A stretch of 64,000 nucleotides of DNA from Chrysophaeum taylorii. Taxonomy: Eukaryota; Sar; Pelagophyceae; Pelagomonadales; Pelagomonadaceae. Under the pieces are notes generated by a model, which was given only the letters and a program-made list of their open reading frames with translations, did no database searches and was not told the DNA's origin. The stretch covers positions 18,902 to 82,901 of the forward strand of contig JAQMWT010000336.1 of the NCBI GenBank assembly GCA_029834535.1, written 5' to 3'. The position numbers were made by a program, and so were the translations under genes. Positions 1 to 9,702 of the stretch are shown one piece after another; position 1 is the first letter of the stretch; each line of letters opens with the position of its first letter.

Positions 1-482
1 AGTTGCGCACAAACGACGTTTCGATAGCCTCGCCTCAGCCCTTAAAGTGGATGCGCGGGTTCATCTGCTGCCAGTTGCGACGTGATCGAATGAATTTTCA
101 AGCTCGACAGCGCCGATTTTTTCGCCGTCGACGGTGGTGGCGGGCCGGCTTGCATAACGGCGTCCCAGAGCTAGCCGCAAGCTTGCACGAACTGATCGAA
201 CACGCCCGCTGCGAGAAGCTGACCAAAGCGTCCATGAAAGCATCAATTGAGTACCTCGTTGAAGAGCGCCACAAAAATCACGTAGGCGACAGCGAGACAG
301 ACGGGTCCTCCACGTCGAAAGTCCTCGTCGGCGGCAACTTGCGATTTTAGTGTGCCTGCCGCATCTCGTTCTGAAAGCTTTCTCCAATTCGGTCTCGTGG
401 CGGCGGCGGAGTCGTTGCGCTGCGAGACGCCGCGGGCGCGAAGCCGTACTGCCTCTCGATTGCGCGGCCAACTCGCTGATGA

Positions 483-514
<32 letters not shown>

Positions 515-628
515 AAAGAGCCCCCGAGCTAAATAAATAAATAGCACAATCCGCATCAAGAAGAAGAAGAAGAATACAGCAGATTTTTCTTCCTCCGTCG
601 GGTTGAGAGTAATAAATAGCCTAGTATA
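1..628. other. Left-edge non-coding stretch with GAAA microsatellite
   Basis: No convincing gene is seen. Open frames here lack an ATG or are arginine/serine-rich shadows. A (GAAA)n tetranucleotide run lies at about 481-514 and a short GAA run at 558-572. The stretch is downstream of the AdoMet decarboxylase gene, so it probably holds that gene's 3' end. Confidence 0.5.
481..514. repeat. GAAA microsatellite
   Basis: About eight tandem GAAA units, seen directly. Confidence 0.95.
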
Positions 629-1777
629 TCAGGGGAGAGAGCCGACGTGGAGTTGGTTGGGGTTGGGCCCGCGCGGGAGCTTGTGGATTGGGTGGTTTTT
701 TGGGGCGCGGCGGCGGCGGTGGTTGGGAGGTTCGGCGTGGAGGTCATCATCTAGATAATCGTGATGGTCGGGGTCGAGGACGTAGTTGGCCATCATGCAG
801 ACCGCGTCGGTTTCGACGCAGAGGGAGGAAAGGTCGGCACGCGCGTAGGTAGCCTTGGGGAGGTCGATGTGATTGAGCTTGTCGAAGGTGGTGACGTGCT
901 TTAAGCCCGCGGCGTCGGCGAACAAGGTGACGACGATACGCTTGGGTTTGAAGACGCTGAGGACGTTTTTGAGGAGCGAGGTGTAGGACTTGAGGGGGGT
1001 GTTTGTCTCGAAGGAGGCGTAGGAGCACGATGGCTCGGGAGTGACGTGGACGGTCGTGTAGCTCCCGTAAACGAGGCTATTCATCGAATAGCCGCACGGC
1101 GCGAAGGCCCGCGCGTCGACTTTGGCCCCGACCAGATCCCCGAGGCCCGATCGCTGCGTCATGATATTCCCAGTCTCTTGATCGTCGATTTCGCCTGGTT
1201 TGAGGTAAAATTGTTCTCGAACTTCGTCGGCCAAGTCGAACATCATCACGTTGACCGTCCGCTCCGTCTCGAGCTCCGAGGGACGCTCGCACTGGTCCGA
1301 AATGAAGACGAACCAGTGGTCGCCCGTCATCGGACCGAGGACGTATCCGCTTCCGCAAATCGGGTGTGCCTTGAGGTACGAGAGCTCCTCGTGGAAGCTC
1401 GTGTGCGGCGACGTCTGATCGTCGGGAAAAACGAAATTTTTCCGCGAATATCCTACCCACTCGACCCGCATATCGAGGGTTCCCGTGTACTCGAGCAGCT
1501 TCCGGAGCGACCTGAGCAAAGTCGTCCGTCCGCACGTCTTGATCACCCACTTGTATTTGTAGACGAACAACGACGACTCGGACAGCACGTAAGCGTCGAG
1601 ATACTCGTTGGATATTTTCGAGAGGATCTCGCATCTCGCCTCGGCGAGAATCGCGTCGAGGGCACCGCGACCCAGGGCGCGACACCCCTCGCCACACGGC
1701 GCGAAGCACACTTCCAACGTCTTCTCGGGGCCCTCGAAGCTTGCAACTTCCGTCATCTTGAACTCCTCGAAGATCAT
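629..1777 (-). CDS. AMD1: S-adenosylmethionine decarboxylase proenzyme
   Basis: Decarboxylates S-adenosylmethionine to give the aminopropyl donor for spermidine and spermine synthesis, in the cytosol. The 382-residue product shows the family landmarks: FEGPEK near residue 14 with the two N-terminal glutamates (15 and 18), YVLSESS with the Glu67-Ser68 self-cleavage site that generates the pyruvoyl group, KTCG with Cys82, the CGYSMNS serine motif and the HVTPEPS histidine motif further on. The pyruvoyl Ser and Cys82 fall at the same numbers as in the animal enzyme. Start: ATG at 1777; Met8 is an alternative. The C-terminus runs about 40 residues past the conserved core and is Asp/His/Arg/Pro-rich. 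A short uORF ends 4 nt upstream. The gene is head-to-head with the aminotransferase fusion at 1999. Confidence 0.95.
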   Translation of the reverse strand: MIFEEFKMTEVASFEGPEKTLEVCFAPCGEGCRALGRGALDAILAEARCEILSKISNEYLDAYVLSESSLFVYKYKWVIKTCGRTTLLRSLRKLLEYTGTLDMRVEWVGYSRKNFVFPDDQTSPHTSFHEELSYLKAHPICGSGYVLGPMTGDHWFVFISDQCERPSELETERTVNVMMFDLADEVREQFYLKPGEIDDQETGNIMTQRSGLGDLVGAKVDARAFAPCGYSMNSLVYGSYTTVHVTPEPSCSYASFETNTPLKSYTSLLKNVLSVFKPKRIVVTLFADAAGLKHVTTFDKLNHIDLPKATYARADLSSLCVETDAVCMMANYVLDPDHHDYLDDDLHAEPPNHRRRRAPKNHPIHKLPRGPNPNQLHVGSLP

Positions 1778-1781
1778 CGTG

Positions 1782-1850
1782 TCAGCTGATCGCGTCGTTC
1801 ACGGAGAACACGTCCCCCCGCGCCGTCACCACTGAAGCCCACCAGGGCAT
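1782..1850 (-). promoter_or_regulatory. Short uORF directly upstream of AdoMet decarboxylase
   Basis: On the minus strand an ATG at 1850 opens a 22-codon frame (begins MPWWASVV, ends VNDAIS) whose TGA ends 4 nt before the AdoMet decarboxylase ATG. Eukaryotic AdoMet decarboxylase mRNAs are well known to be translationally repressed by polyamines through small uORFs, although this peptide does not match the animal hexapeptide or the plant uORF that I know. That it is a regulatory uORF is inference from position. Confidence 0.5.
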
Positions 1851-1998
1851 AAAGAAAGAGCAAGCCCGACAACAATCGTCGACGATCGACGATGTTAATA
1901 AAATTACACCACACACGAAGCCACTGGCGAACCAAACAACAACCCCTAGTAGTAAAGTAAAAGGGGTAGGCACCTTGAAACCCTCTTCTTCTGAAAGG
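1851..1998. promoter_or_regulatory. Shared intergenic promoter region, AdoMet decarboxylase / aminotransferase fusion
   Basis: Only 221 bp separate the two divergent ATGs (1777 and 1999), so the region must hold both promoters or one bidirectional promoter. No clear TATA box is recognised. Confidence 0.4.
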
Positions 1999-3669
1999 AT
2001 GACGACCACCACCAGTAGTGTGACTATCCACTGCTGGGCTACGCCTCGGTGCTGCTCGACGTCGCTGATGTACTCGTTCGGGAGCCGGTCGGACACGCAG
2101 TGTATCGACGAGCCGTTGTACGCGTCGTATCTCGCGAGACACCCCGAGGTCGAGCGCGCGTACCGGACCGAGGTCCTCGGGGCGCAGGACGCCGACGGAT
2201 CGCGCGTGATCGCGGGGCTCGTCGGGCGCGAGGGCGGCGTGACCTTCGTGAAGCACATGTCGAAGCACGCTGCGGGACTCGATTTGCGGCCGTTGTTTTC
2301 GGATCCCGGCGCGCGGCACGTCTTGCTGTTCCGCGAACCCGTCCGACAGATCGCGAGCTTCGCGGAAAACGAGGCGACGGGTCCCGTAACCCTCGAAGAG
2401 CTCGGGGTCTCGCAGCTCGTGAGCATATTGTCGTCCGTGCCGACGGCGCTGAGGGTCGACTCGGAGGACTTGATCGCGAACCCTCGTCGCGAATTGGAAC
2501 GCGTTTGCGACTTTTCCGGAATCCCGTTCGATTCCGCGATGCTTTCGTGGGAGGCGGGGCCCAAGCCCTTCGATGGTCTTTGGGCGCCCTACTGGTACGA
2601 GACGGTCCATCGCTCGACGGGGTTTTTGGCCGGGTCTCGAAAAAAAAAAAAGCGAAGGCCTTTGGCGCCGCCGCTCGTCGAGCTCGCCAAACTCGCGTGG
2701 CCTTTCTACGCGTGTCTGGCCCGCCGCGAACCCACGCAAAGTCTCCTCGGCCTGAACGACAACCTGCTGGTATGGGTCGGTCCCCCCGGAAAAGGCCGGC
2801 TCGTACCGCGAGACTACGCTTCGGCTTCCGTGTTCGACGGATGCGTCCAAGGCGGCGACGCGTGCTGGGAGGGCCTCCGGGTCTACCGCGGGCGCGTCTT
2901 CATGCTCAAAGCGCATCTCCGGCGCCTCCTGGACTCGGCAAAGGCCCTGTGCTTCGAAAACGCCCACTCCCGAGACGAAATCAGGGCGGCACTCTTCGAG
3001 ACCCTCGCCGCGAACAATTTCTTCGACGCCGCTCACGTCAGGCTCACGCTGACGCGGGGGGAGAAGCTGACGTCCTCGATGAACCCCAAGTTTAACATCT
3101 ACGGCACCACGCTCATCGTCCTCGCCGAGAAGAAACCGGTGGTGTCCCCTGCGACCTACGACAACGCGGAAGGCGTTTCGCTAATCACCGCTCCCCAACG
3201 CCGAAATCCCCCGCAGTGCTTGGACTCTAAGATCCATCACAACAACCTCCTCAACAACATCCTCGCAAAGCTCGCGGCCAATCAGTGCGGGGCGAGCGAC
3301 GCGATCATGTTGGACGTCGACGGCTTCGTCAGCGAGACCAACGCCACCAACTTGTTTATGGTCAAGGCTAACCGCGTCGCGACGCCCGCGCCCGACCACT
3401 GCCTCCCGGGCATCACGAGGGGTCTCGTCATCCAGCTCTGCGACGATTTGGGTATACCCTGCGAAATCCGCCGCTGCTCGCTCGCCGAGTTTCACGCGGC
3501 CGACGAAGTTTTCACCACCGGTACCATGGGCGAGCTCACGCCCGTCGTCCAGATCGACGCTCGGACGATCGGCAAAGGTGTCCCTGGTCCTGTCGTCGCC
3601 AACCTCCGCCACGCCTTCGACCTTCTCACGCACCGAGACGACCTCTCCGACCCTATTGACCTTCAATGA
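1999..3669 (+). CDS. Sulfotransferase-like / branched-chain aminotransferase-like fusion protein
   Basis: A 556-residue two-domain protein. Residues about 8-215 resemble the P-loop sulfotransferase-like fold: IHCWATPRCCSTSLMYSF carries the phosphosulfate-type P-loop, and a FREPVRQIASF segment follows. Residues about 250-550 are a fold-type IV PLP aminotransferase of the branched-chain/D-amino-acid class, with the Schiff-base lysine in SKIHHNN (Lys411) and the PLP-contacting Glu446 in SETNATN. The same domain order and length occur in plant 'branched-chain aminotransferase-like' proteins. The start is the ATG at 1999, because the frame upstream has only TTG. A homopolymer A run at about 2640-2651 encodes a Lys-rich linker between the domains. 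Substrate unknown; a role in transamination of branched-chain or methionine-salvage keto acids is possible. The missing classical sulfotransferase 3' motif was not checked. Confidence 0.88.
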   Translation: MTTTTSSVTIHCWATPRCCSTSLMYSFGSRSDTQCIDEPLYASYLARHPEVERAYRTEVLGAQDADGSRVIAGLVGREGGVTFVKHMSKHAAGLDLRPLFSDPGARHVLLFREPVRQIASFAENEATGPVTLEELGVSQLVSILSSVPTALRVDSEDLIANPRRELERVCDFSGIPFDSAMLSWEAGPKPFDGLWAPYWYETVHRSTGFLAGSRKKKKRRPLAPPLVELAKLAWPFYACLARREPTQSLLGLNDNLLVWVGPPGKGRLVPRDYASASVFDGCVQGGDACWEGLRVYRGRVFMLKAHLRRLLDSAKALCFENAHSRDEIRAALFETLAANNFFDAAHVRLTLTRGEKLTSSMNPKFNIYGTTLIVLAEKKPVVSPATYDNAEGVSLITAPQRRNPPQCLDSKIHHNNLLNNILAKLAANQCGASDAIMLDVDGFVSETNATNLFMVKANRVATPAPDHCLPGITRGLVIQLCDDLGIPCEIRRCSLAEFHAADEVFTTGTMGELTPVVQIDARTIGKGVPGPVVANLRHAFDLLTHRDDLSDPIDLQ

Positions 3670-3765
3670 TACTTTACGACCTCATTTCGACGTGGATCGG
3701 TGGATCTAACGCGCGTTGAGGTGAGGGCTGGTGCTTGCTCCCGTGCTTTTTTTCGGGAACCCACG

Positions 3766-3804
3766 CTGGCCTGGCCTGGCCTGGCCTGGCCTGGCCTGGC
3801 CTGG
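3766..3804. repeat. CCTGG pentanucleotide microsatellite
   Basis: Perfect tandem copies of CTGGC/CCTGG, about eight units, seen directly. Confidence 0.95.
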
Positions 3805-3921
3805 TCACCCCACCCCGGGGTTGAAGGGTCTGTCGTGTCGTGTGGCGGTTGCCTGGAGCCCCACCAGTTCTGTCCCAGGGCCGGTGCTGCAACCAGCGCA
3901 TCGTTCGAATCGCCTCGAACG

Positions 3922-3949
3922 CCCGCCCCGCCCCGCCCCGCCCCGCCCC
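3922..3949. repeat. CCCCG pentanucleotide microsatellite
   Basis: Five to six tandem CCCCG units seen directly. Confidence 0.9.
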
Positions 3950-5630
3950 TTCTTTAGGCCACCTTGGCCAATCAGAGGGGCGCGCCTGACGACGCAACGA
4001 CGACGACGACAAAGCCGTCGCGAGGATTTGGACAGACGGGCGGACGGACGGACGGGGGCTCGAATTTGGAACGGGGGGGCTCGACTCTGACGACGAGGGA
4101 TGGCACGGAGGGGAGCGCCACGAAAATAGAGCTATTTCCTGCTGAACCAGCACGCTAGGCGCATGTTGTGCGCGGAAGTCCGGTAGTCCGGACGACGATT
4201 TGTGGGATTTTTTTTGCGCGTCTCTTGAGTCTTCTCGAGTTGAGCGTGTAAAGCGACTCCCTGCCGCTCGCAGATGCTGCCAACAACCTTCATGGTCATG
4301 CATGGGACTCTTATCTTGTCGCATTTTCTTTCCCAGGAGCTCTGTCGGCACATCCGAGTCACTCTACGCGGCCCCGAGACACTTGGCGGCCCTTGATGAG
4401 ACTGTCGAGTATTCTTCGTCGTAATCTTCGCCGAGGTGCTCAGTGCCGCCCCGTCGTCGGAATCAGTGACTTCTTTGCTTCTCTTCACTTCCAACGTGGC
4501 CATATCTCGACGAAGGAACATCTGCCGTACGCGGGACACTTCAAGTTATCCGGGACGTTGCCGCCAACCCCCGTGTAACGCTCGAAGAAAAACTCGCCGG
4601 GCGCAATGAATCAATCAATCAACTTCACTGTCGAGGAGGCCCTCGCGTCGATGGGCATGAGAAATGCGCTAGTTGGCACTGACGGAACCACTGATTAAAA
4701 ACCGGGCGAGGCGGTGGGTACGAGGCAAAGCGGCAGGTACGGACGCATTGTCCGTTGCAGGTGCCAGAGCGGAGGTCAAGACTGTTAACAGGACGGTGCC
4801 GAGCCACGCGAGACGGGCCCGCTGCTACCGCCTCTGCGCGAGCTCTCGTTCTCGCCGGCGCTGTCGTCGTCGCCACTGACGTCGACGTGTTCGAATCCGT
4901 GCTTTTCAAGTTTCCGTCTCCAGACCCGACGTCACCACCGCGGCGGCAGCTCTGTTCCGCTCTCCACAACGCCGGTTAGCCTAAGCAACGGGCTGCACGT
5001 CGACTGGCGGTGCCGCGAGTCGGACTGGAACTTGCCGCGGAGAAAAGCTTGCTCTAGTCTCGGCGGCCGCCGGGTCCGTGGTGGCGGTCGAAGGTGGCGA
5101 TCCAGAATGAGCGTAGCTTGCGCACGACTCGCCGCATCTCGACGCGCGCCGATCGTAGTTTCCCGACGTGGCCCAAGATAAAACAGAGCGTGGTAGCTAG
5201 CCATGACAAAGACGCCAGGCCTGCTCGGGGTCGAGGTAGTTAGTTTCTAAAGGGATTCTGATGTTGTCGGCCCGTCGTGTGCGCGACGACTGAGGACTCG
5301 GCTATATCTCCTCGACGCGAGCAAGTTGATGGCGCCGGGCCGGAAAAGCGCAGGTGTCGTTGGCCAAGTCGGCGTACCCGCCAAAAAAAGACACCGCCAC
5401 GATGACGAGGCAGGAGGCCCCCGATTTTCTCCATGCTAAGCATGTCCATCAGCAGCCAGCCTATGCAGGCACGGTTTCGTTCCCTAAACTGTTGGAAAAA
5501 GTTAAAATTCCCCAATTATGAACAAAGGATTCCAGGTAAGATAATTAGCGGAATGACTGGGTTCCGTTTCGCAAGAGTGGAATAATTGATTGAATTTCTG
5601 TCTGTCAGCAGATGTGATCTAATAATAAGG

Positions 5631-6338
5631 ATGCCGCAGAGTAATGTCGATTCTATCGACGGAGCTTGCCGGACGATCGTCCAGGCGATTGAGCAGCACC
5701 ACGGGGTACTGCTCGAAGGGGAACGGCTGGTGTCGTTTTTGCTGTCGATGGCGACGAGAACGCTGTGCCGAGATATGAACGACTCCTCGACAGAACTCCT
5801 GGTGTACTCGGAGTTTATGGATGTGCTTGCGCGGGTGAAGGACGGAGGATTCGACCACGAGCCGTCTCCGCCGACTCTGAAACGGTCGCTCGCCCTCGAG
5901 AATTCGCCGGGGAAGAGGCGCGCCGTCGACACTCAATTCGAGCAAGACGGTCTCGACAGGCTTCTGCTCTCAGATTACGACATGTACGGAGTAGACGCGC
6001 CGAATTTGGAGACTCAAAGCGAGGTCGCGAGCACGGATTTCGCAAGCACGGCCTCGACGGCGACGACGACCGATTCGCTTAGGAGCAGTACGACCGACTG
6101 GTGTCGCGACGTCGTTCCGGATCTTTTTTCGCTTCACCCCGACAGCCTCGACGCGCCGCCGGCTTCTGCGTCGTGGTTCTTCACGCCTCCCGCGGCCGCA
6201 CCCCTCCGACCCGGCCCGCCCGAAGTCACCCCGCTCACTGTCCTTTCTCGCGACGAGGCGGCTGCCGCGAGCCGCCAGTCGTCCCGGACGGCCCGACGGC
6301 GGCACTGCTTCGACAAGCCCGCCTCCTCCGTCCAGTGA
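5631..6338 (+). CDS. Hypothetical protein, Ser/Thr/Asp-rich
   Basis: A 235-residue frame starting at the first in-frame ATG (upstream only TTG). I do not recognise the family. The N-terminal 80 residues look folded and helical (SIDGACRTIVQAIEQHHG, then a leucine-rich stretch). The middle has an acidic patch followed by a Ser/Thr-rich low-complexity segment, and the C-terminal third is Pro/Ala-rich ending in an Arg-rich stretch. There is no signal peptide or membrane segment. A basic SPGKRRA stretch might be a nuclear signal. It converges with the LON-domain gene 241 bp downstream. Coding status rests on length and on contrast with the low-complexity flanks only. Confidence 0.55.
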   Translation: MPQSNVDSIDGACRTIVQAIEQHHGVLLEGERLVSFLLSMATRTLCRDMNDSSTELLVYSEFMDVLARVKDGGFDHEPSPPTLKRSLALENSPGKRRAVDTQFEQDGLDRLLLSDYDMYGVDAPNLETQSEVASTDFASTASTATTTDSLRSSTTDWCRDVVPDLFSLHPDSLDAPPASASWFFTPPAAAPLRPGPPEVTPLTVLSRDEAAAASRQSSRTARRRHCFDKPASSVQ

Positions 6339-6579
6339 AAGAATCGAAGAAAAAAAATGTAAACCCCGCCGCCTTTCTTAGTTCCCTATCATCAAACCCA
6401 CCAAAAAACGCCGCGACTCTCTTCCCCGTGTTGTGAATACCGTACATATGACGATTCCGACGACGACCAGGACTTGGACGATGCAGGAGATACTAAAAAT
6501 TTCGTCGGAGACCCCCCGAGTCGAGTCTTGTGTCTTTACAAACAAAAAAAATCATATGGACAACTAGAAAGGCGACGCG

Positions 6580-7695
6580 TCAGAGAAGAAGGAATGCCGT
6601 GAGTCTGGCCGCGTGCTTGTCGAGGAGGCCGAGGACGAGAGTGAGCCTGTCTCTCGTAGATGTCGCGTCGAGGAGGTGCTGCCTGCCGGCGGCGCGGTCG
6701 CGGACGGCATCCCCGAGTTCGGCGAGGGCCACGAAGGGGGCCGCCTGGTCGAGGAACGAGGTGGAGAGGGCCGTCAAGGCGACGAAAGAGAAGCGCATCG
6801 CGCGGCGGTGGGCGGGGAGGGGACACCGGGGGGCTGGACCGAGGCTGTCGGCGCCGACGAGGAGCTTGGCGGCGACGTTGGGCGGCTGAAGGACGAGAAC
6901 GTTTTCTGGGAGCGATATTTCCGCGACGATGTTCTGTTTCTTGAGGCACTGAATCAAGAGGTGGTGGCAGCGGACGAGGGCGACCCAGACGCGGAGCTCC
7001 AGGTCTGCGAGGTCGCGGTCGACGTCGGCCTTCGGCGCCAAGACGTCCGCGGCGGGCGCGACCGGTGCCAATTCCGGCACGCGGAGCATGGGGATGTCGT
7101 CGCGGCACACGATGTCGCGCGAGGGGTACTCGATGTGGCGCCACCGCAGCGCGACGCCCGCAGCGTCGTCGCCGTGGATTCGCACCTCCTCGTCGTCCAG
7201 CACGAGCGACGCTTCGACCGCGAAATGCGGGACCGTTCGCGTGACGTTCGTGACACGGAACCGGCCGACCCCCTGGGCCACGAGACACAGCCGCCCGTCC
7301 CCCGCCCTCTTCGCCTCGACGAGCTCCATGAGGGTCCCCGTGAGCGCGGCCTTTGTTCCGGATCGCAGCGCGTACGCCTCGTTCCGGAGATTTGCCGACC
7401 CCCCGGGGAGATAAGAGTGCCCAAACAACCACGGTTTCTCGGACCGGAGGAGCTCCTCGAACATGTGCGTGTAGTGCGGGACGTGCACGTTGTAAACCTC
7501 TCGCCCACCGGGGATCGCATTCCACTGGACGCGCCATAGGGGCAAGTTACGGATCACGCCCCCGGGAGATATCGACGGACCCGTCCCTTCGTAGAACAAG
7601 TCGTTCAGCCTGTTCACGGTCGACCGGTCCACCATCCGCACGGGGACCCGGACCGACGCGGCAAAGACGACAAGCAAGAACAACCTCCACCACAT
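6580..7695 (-). CDS. LON N-terminal (substrate-binding) domain protein with signal peptide
   Basis: The 371-residue product starts at the ATG at 7695 (upstream frame begins with TTG) and opens with MWWRLFLLVVFAASV, a clear signal peptide or signal anchor. The body matches the LON N-terminal/PUA-like domain: IRNLPLWRVQWNAIPGG, then HMFEELL, a GTLMELVEAK segment and LCLVAQGVGRFRV. There is no AAA+ ATPase and no Ser-Lys protease domain, so this is a stand-alone LON-domain protein, as found in plastids and in the secretory route of algae. The C-terminal half is helical and Ala/Leu-rich. It could be plastid-targeted through a bipartite leader, but a canonical ASAF cleavage motif is not obvious. 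It is divergent from the histidine kinase at 8101. Confidence 0.8.
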   Translation of the reverse strand: MWWRLFLLVVFAASVRVPVRMVDRSTVNRLNDLFYEGTGPSISPGGVIRNLPLWRVQWNAIPGGREVYNVHVPHYTHMFEELLRSEKPWLFGHSYLPGGSANLRNEAYALRSGTKAALTGTLMELVEAKRAGDGRLCLVAQGVGRFRVTNVTRTVPHFAVEASLVLDDEEVRIHGDDAAGVALRWRHIEYPSRDIVCRDDIPMLRVPELAPVAPAADVLAPKADVDRDLADLELRVWVALVRCHHLLIQCLKKQNIVAEISLPENVLVLQPPNVAAKLLVGADSLGPAPRCPLPAHRRAMRFSFVALTALSTSFLDQAAPFVALAELGDAVRDRAAGRQHLLDATSTRDRLTLVLGLLDKHAARLTAFLLL

Positions 7696-8100
7696 GAGGG
7701 AGGGAGGGAGGGGGGGACGATGGATGTTCTTCTTCTTATCTCCAACGAACAATTTTGTGTCCGTTGAGACTCCTCTGTGAGGTCTGACTGGCCGACTGAC
7801 AGTGCGGTGGATGATTCGGGAGGGCAGCTTAAGGCCCTCGGTGGGCAGACGAAAACAACCGCTGGGAGGTGTCAATGAGTCACAGGAGCACCTTCTTTTG
7901 GGATTTGAAGCACAAACGTAAGGTTGGGACCTAAGGTTGGGTTGGTCCCAACAATTCGTTCTCCTGTTCTGCGATCATCTGGCGCTTCAACAAAAATGTC
8001 AGAGGATTACATGCACGGCTCTTGAGCCGCAACTCACCGACGACGTAATAGCTTCAAGGCCTTGAAGACCATCCTCCCAGAACGATCACACTTGCAGGGA

Positions 8101-9702
8101 ATGTGTCGTCGCCTCGCGGTCAACGATCGCCTTCCAGTCGCGCCGGCCGCAGCCTTTGCCTATTCGCCCGCGACACCCACCAACCGTCACCTCGCCGCCA
8201 TCGCCGTCGTGGTGCGCATCTTTTTTACTAGTCGTGTTTTTTATTCTGTTTTGTGGGAGGGATGTTTGACAAACGACTTATCTCGACGTCGCGACGACGT
8301 ATTGTTGTGGTCCTCGCAGGCCAAAATCGCGCTGGTGGTGACGCGGCGGCTCAACGCGCAGTGGGCCGTCGAGGCCATGCTGGTCGTCGCGGCGATCGTT
8401 TGCGTCGCGGTCGCCCGCGAAGCAAAACGCGAGCAACGCGAAGCGGACGCCAAGCTCGACGCGCAGCACAAGCTCGCCCGCCAGCAAGCCCACGAGTGCC
8501 GAAATCGCCTGTCCCCGGCCATATCGCTCATGGAGGCTCTCATGGAGCTGCCCGAAAACGACGACGCCGCCGTGATTGACCTCAAGCAGGACGCCTGGGC
8601 AGCCCTCTTCTTGGCGCGCGAAGTCGAAGACGCGCATCGCTCGAGCCTCGATTGCTGGAAGATATTCAAGGGCGAATACGAGGCAGCCTCCGACGTCTTC
8701 GACGCGGCCGCATTCTTTTTAGAGCGCGTCGAGGTCGAGCGCGCCATCGCCAAGGCCCAGGCCCCCGCGACGACCTCCGACGAATCGCGCGTCGAGTACC
8801 GCCTCGAACTCCCCGAGACGACCACGTCCGAGGAGCTCTATGTCTGCGCCGACCAGTATGTCTTGAGCCACGTCCTCTCCAACCTCCTCTCCAACGCGAG
8901 GAAGCACTGCCACCGCGGCCTCGTCACCGTCTCGCTCGCCGAGCGCGACGGGAAGCTCGTCGTTTCCGTCCGAGACACGGGCGTCGGCGTCCCAAAACAC
9001 ATTCGCACGCGGCTCTTCGACCAGGAGATAACGTCGAGGCACGACAAACGCGGCACGGGATTGGGCCTCGCGAGTTGTCGCCTCTTCTGCCAAGCCGCCG
9101 ACGGATGGATCCACCTCAGAGACACGCGCTGTCAGGACGACGCCGGCCAAGGCGGATTCGCCGTCTTCGAGTTCGCTATCGCCGGCGCCATCGTCGCAGG
9201 GCCTACCGCCCCGGAGGACGACGTCCCCGCTCTCTCGCCGACCGCGACTGCCGCCGACCTCGACGTCGCCGACGAAAACACCGTACTTCCCGACGACGTC
9301 CACGTCGTCGTCATCGACGACTCGGCCATCAACCGCAAGTGCCTCATCAGCAAGCTCAAAAAGATCTGTGCGGGGACCACCGGCTGGCGGGTCGATCAGT
9401 ACGAAACCGTCGAAGCCGCCCAGTCCATCCTCGCCGACCTCGCGTCCAACCCCAGAGTCCTCGTAACCTTCGACGAATGCCTATCCTCGTCTGGCGGTGT
9501 CCTCACGGGCTCCAAGGGAATTCGATGGCTCAAGCAAAACACCGACTTCAAGGGCGTCATCTGCAGCGCGTGCGCCGACATCGAGACGAGTATCGAGCAC
9601 CTCCGCATCGGTGCGAACATCGCCTGGGGCAAGCCGCTTCCCATTTCTCACCGAATGCACGCCGACCTCGCCGCCGAGTTTCAGCGGCGGGCCATTTCGT
9701 AG
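8101..9702 (+). CDS. Hybrid sensor histidine kinase with C-terminal receiver domain
   Basis: Two-component phosphorelay kinase. One membrane segment is visible (AMLVVAAIVCVAVA, about residues 93-107), followed by a basic coiled linker, the H-box QQAHECRNRL with His131, the N-box NLLSNARKH, G1 DTGVGVP, G2 GTGLGL, and a receiver domain with the acidic pair in VVVIDDSAINRK, phospho-acceptor Asp458 (VTFDECL), and the conserved Lys-Pro in WGKPL. The start is uncertain: ATG at 8101 is the first, but the N-terminal 90 residues look poorly conserved. An in-frame-length candidate intron (GT at 8212, CTCGCAG ending 8319; 108 nt) would remove part of it. Compared with the decayed paralogue at 46.0-48.1 kb it lacks the extracellular sensor and first membrane helix, so an upstream exon may be missing. 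Confidence 0.88.
   Translation: MCRRLAVNDRLPVAPAAAFAYSPATPTNRHLAAIAVVVRIFFTSRVFYSVLWEGCLTNDLSRRRDDVLLWSSQAKIALVVTRRLNAQWAVEAMLVVAAIVCVAVAREAKREQREADAKLDAQHKLARQQAHECRNRLSPAISLMEALMELPENDDAAVIDLKQDAWAALFLAREVEDAHRSSLDCWKIFKGEYEAASDVFDAAAFFLERVEVERAIAKAQAPATTSDESRVEYRLELPETTTSEELYVCADQYVLSHVLSNLLSNARKHCHRGLVTVSLAERDGKLVVSVRDTGVGVPKHIRTRLFDQEITSRHDKRGTGLGLASCRLFCQAADGWIHLRDTRCQDDAGQGGFAVFEFAIAGAIVAGPTAPEDDVPALSPTATAADLDVADENTVLPDDVHVVVIDDSAINRKCLISKLKKICAGTTGWRVDQYETVEAAQSILADLASNPRVLVTFDECLSSSGGVLTGSKGIRWLKQNTDFKGVICSACADIETSIEHLRIGANIAWGKPLPISHRMHADLAAEFQRRAIS

Larger units (their letters stand above)
3670..5630. other. Intergenic region with short tandem repeats
   Basis: No gene is supported. 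The frames present are compositional shadows. It contains a CCTGG pentamer array (3766-3804), a CCCCG pentamer array (3922-3949), a GACG-type run (about 4034-4056) and an AATC run near 4606-4622. Confidence 0.5.

Noticed and set aside
4885-4900. TTCGAATCC resembling a tRNA T-loop
   Set aside because: No acceptor or anticodon stems could be folded around it.
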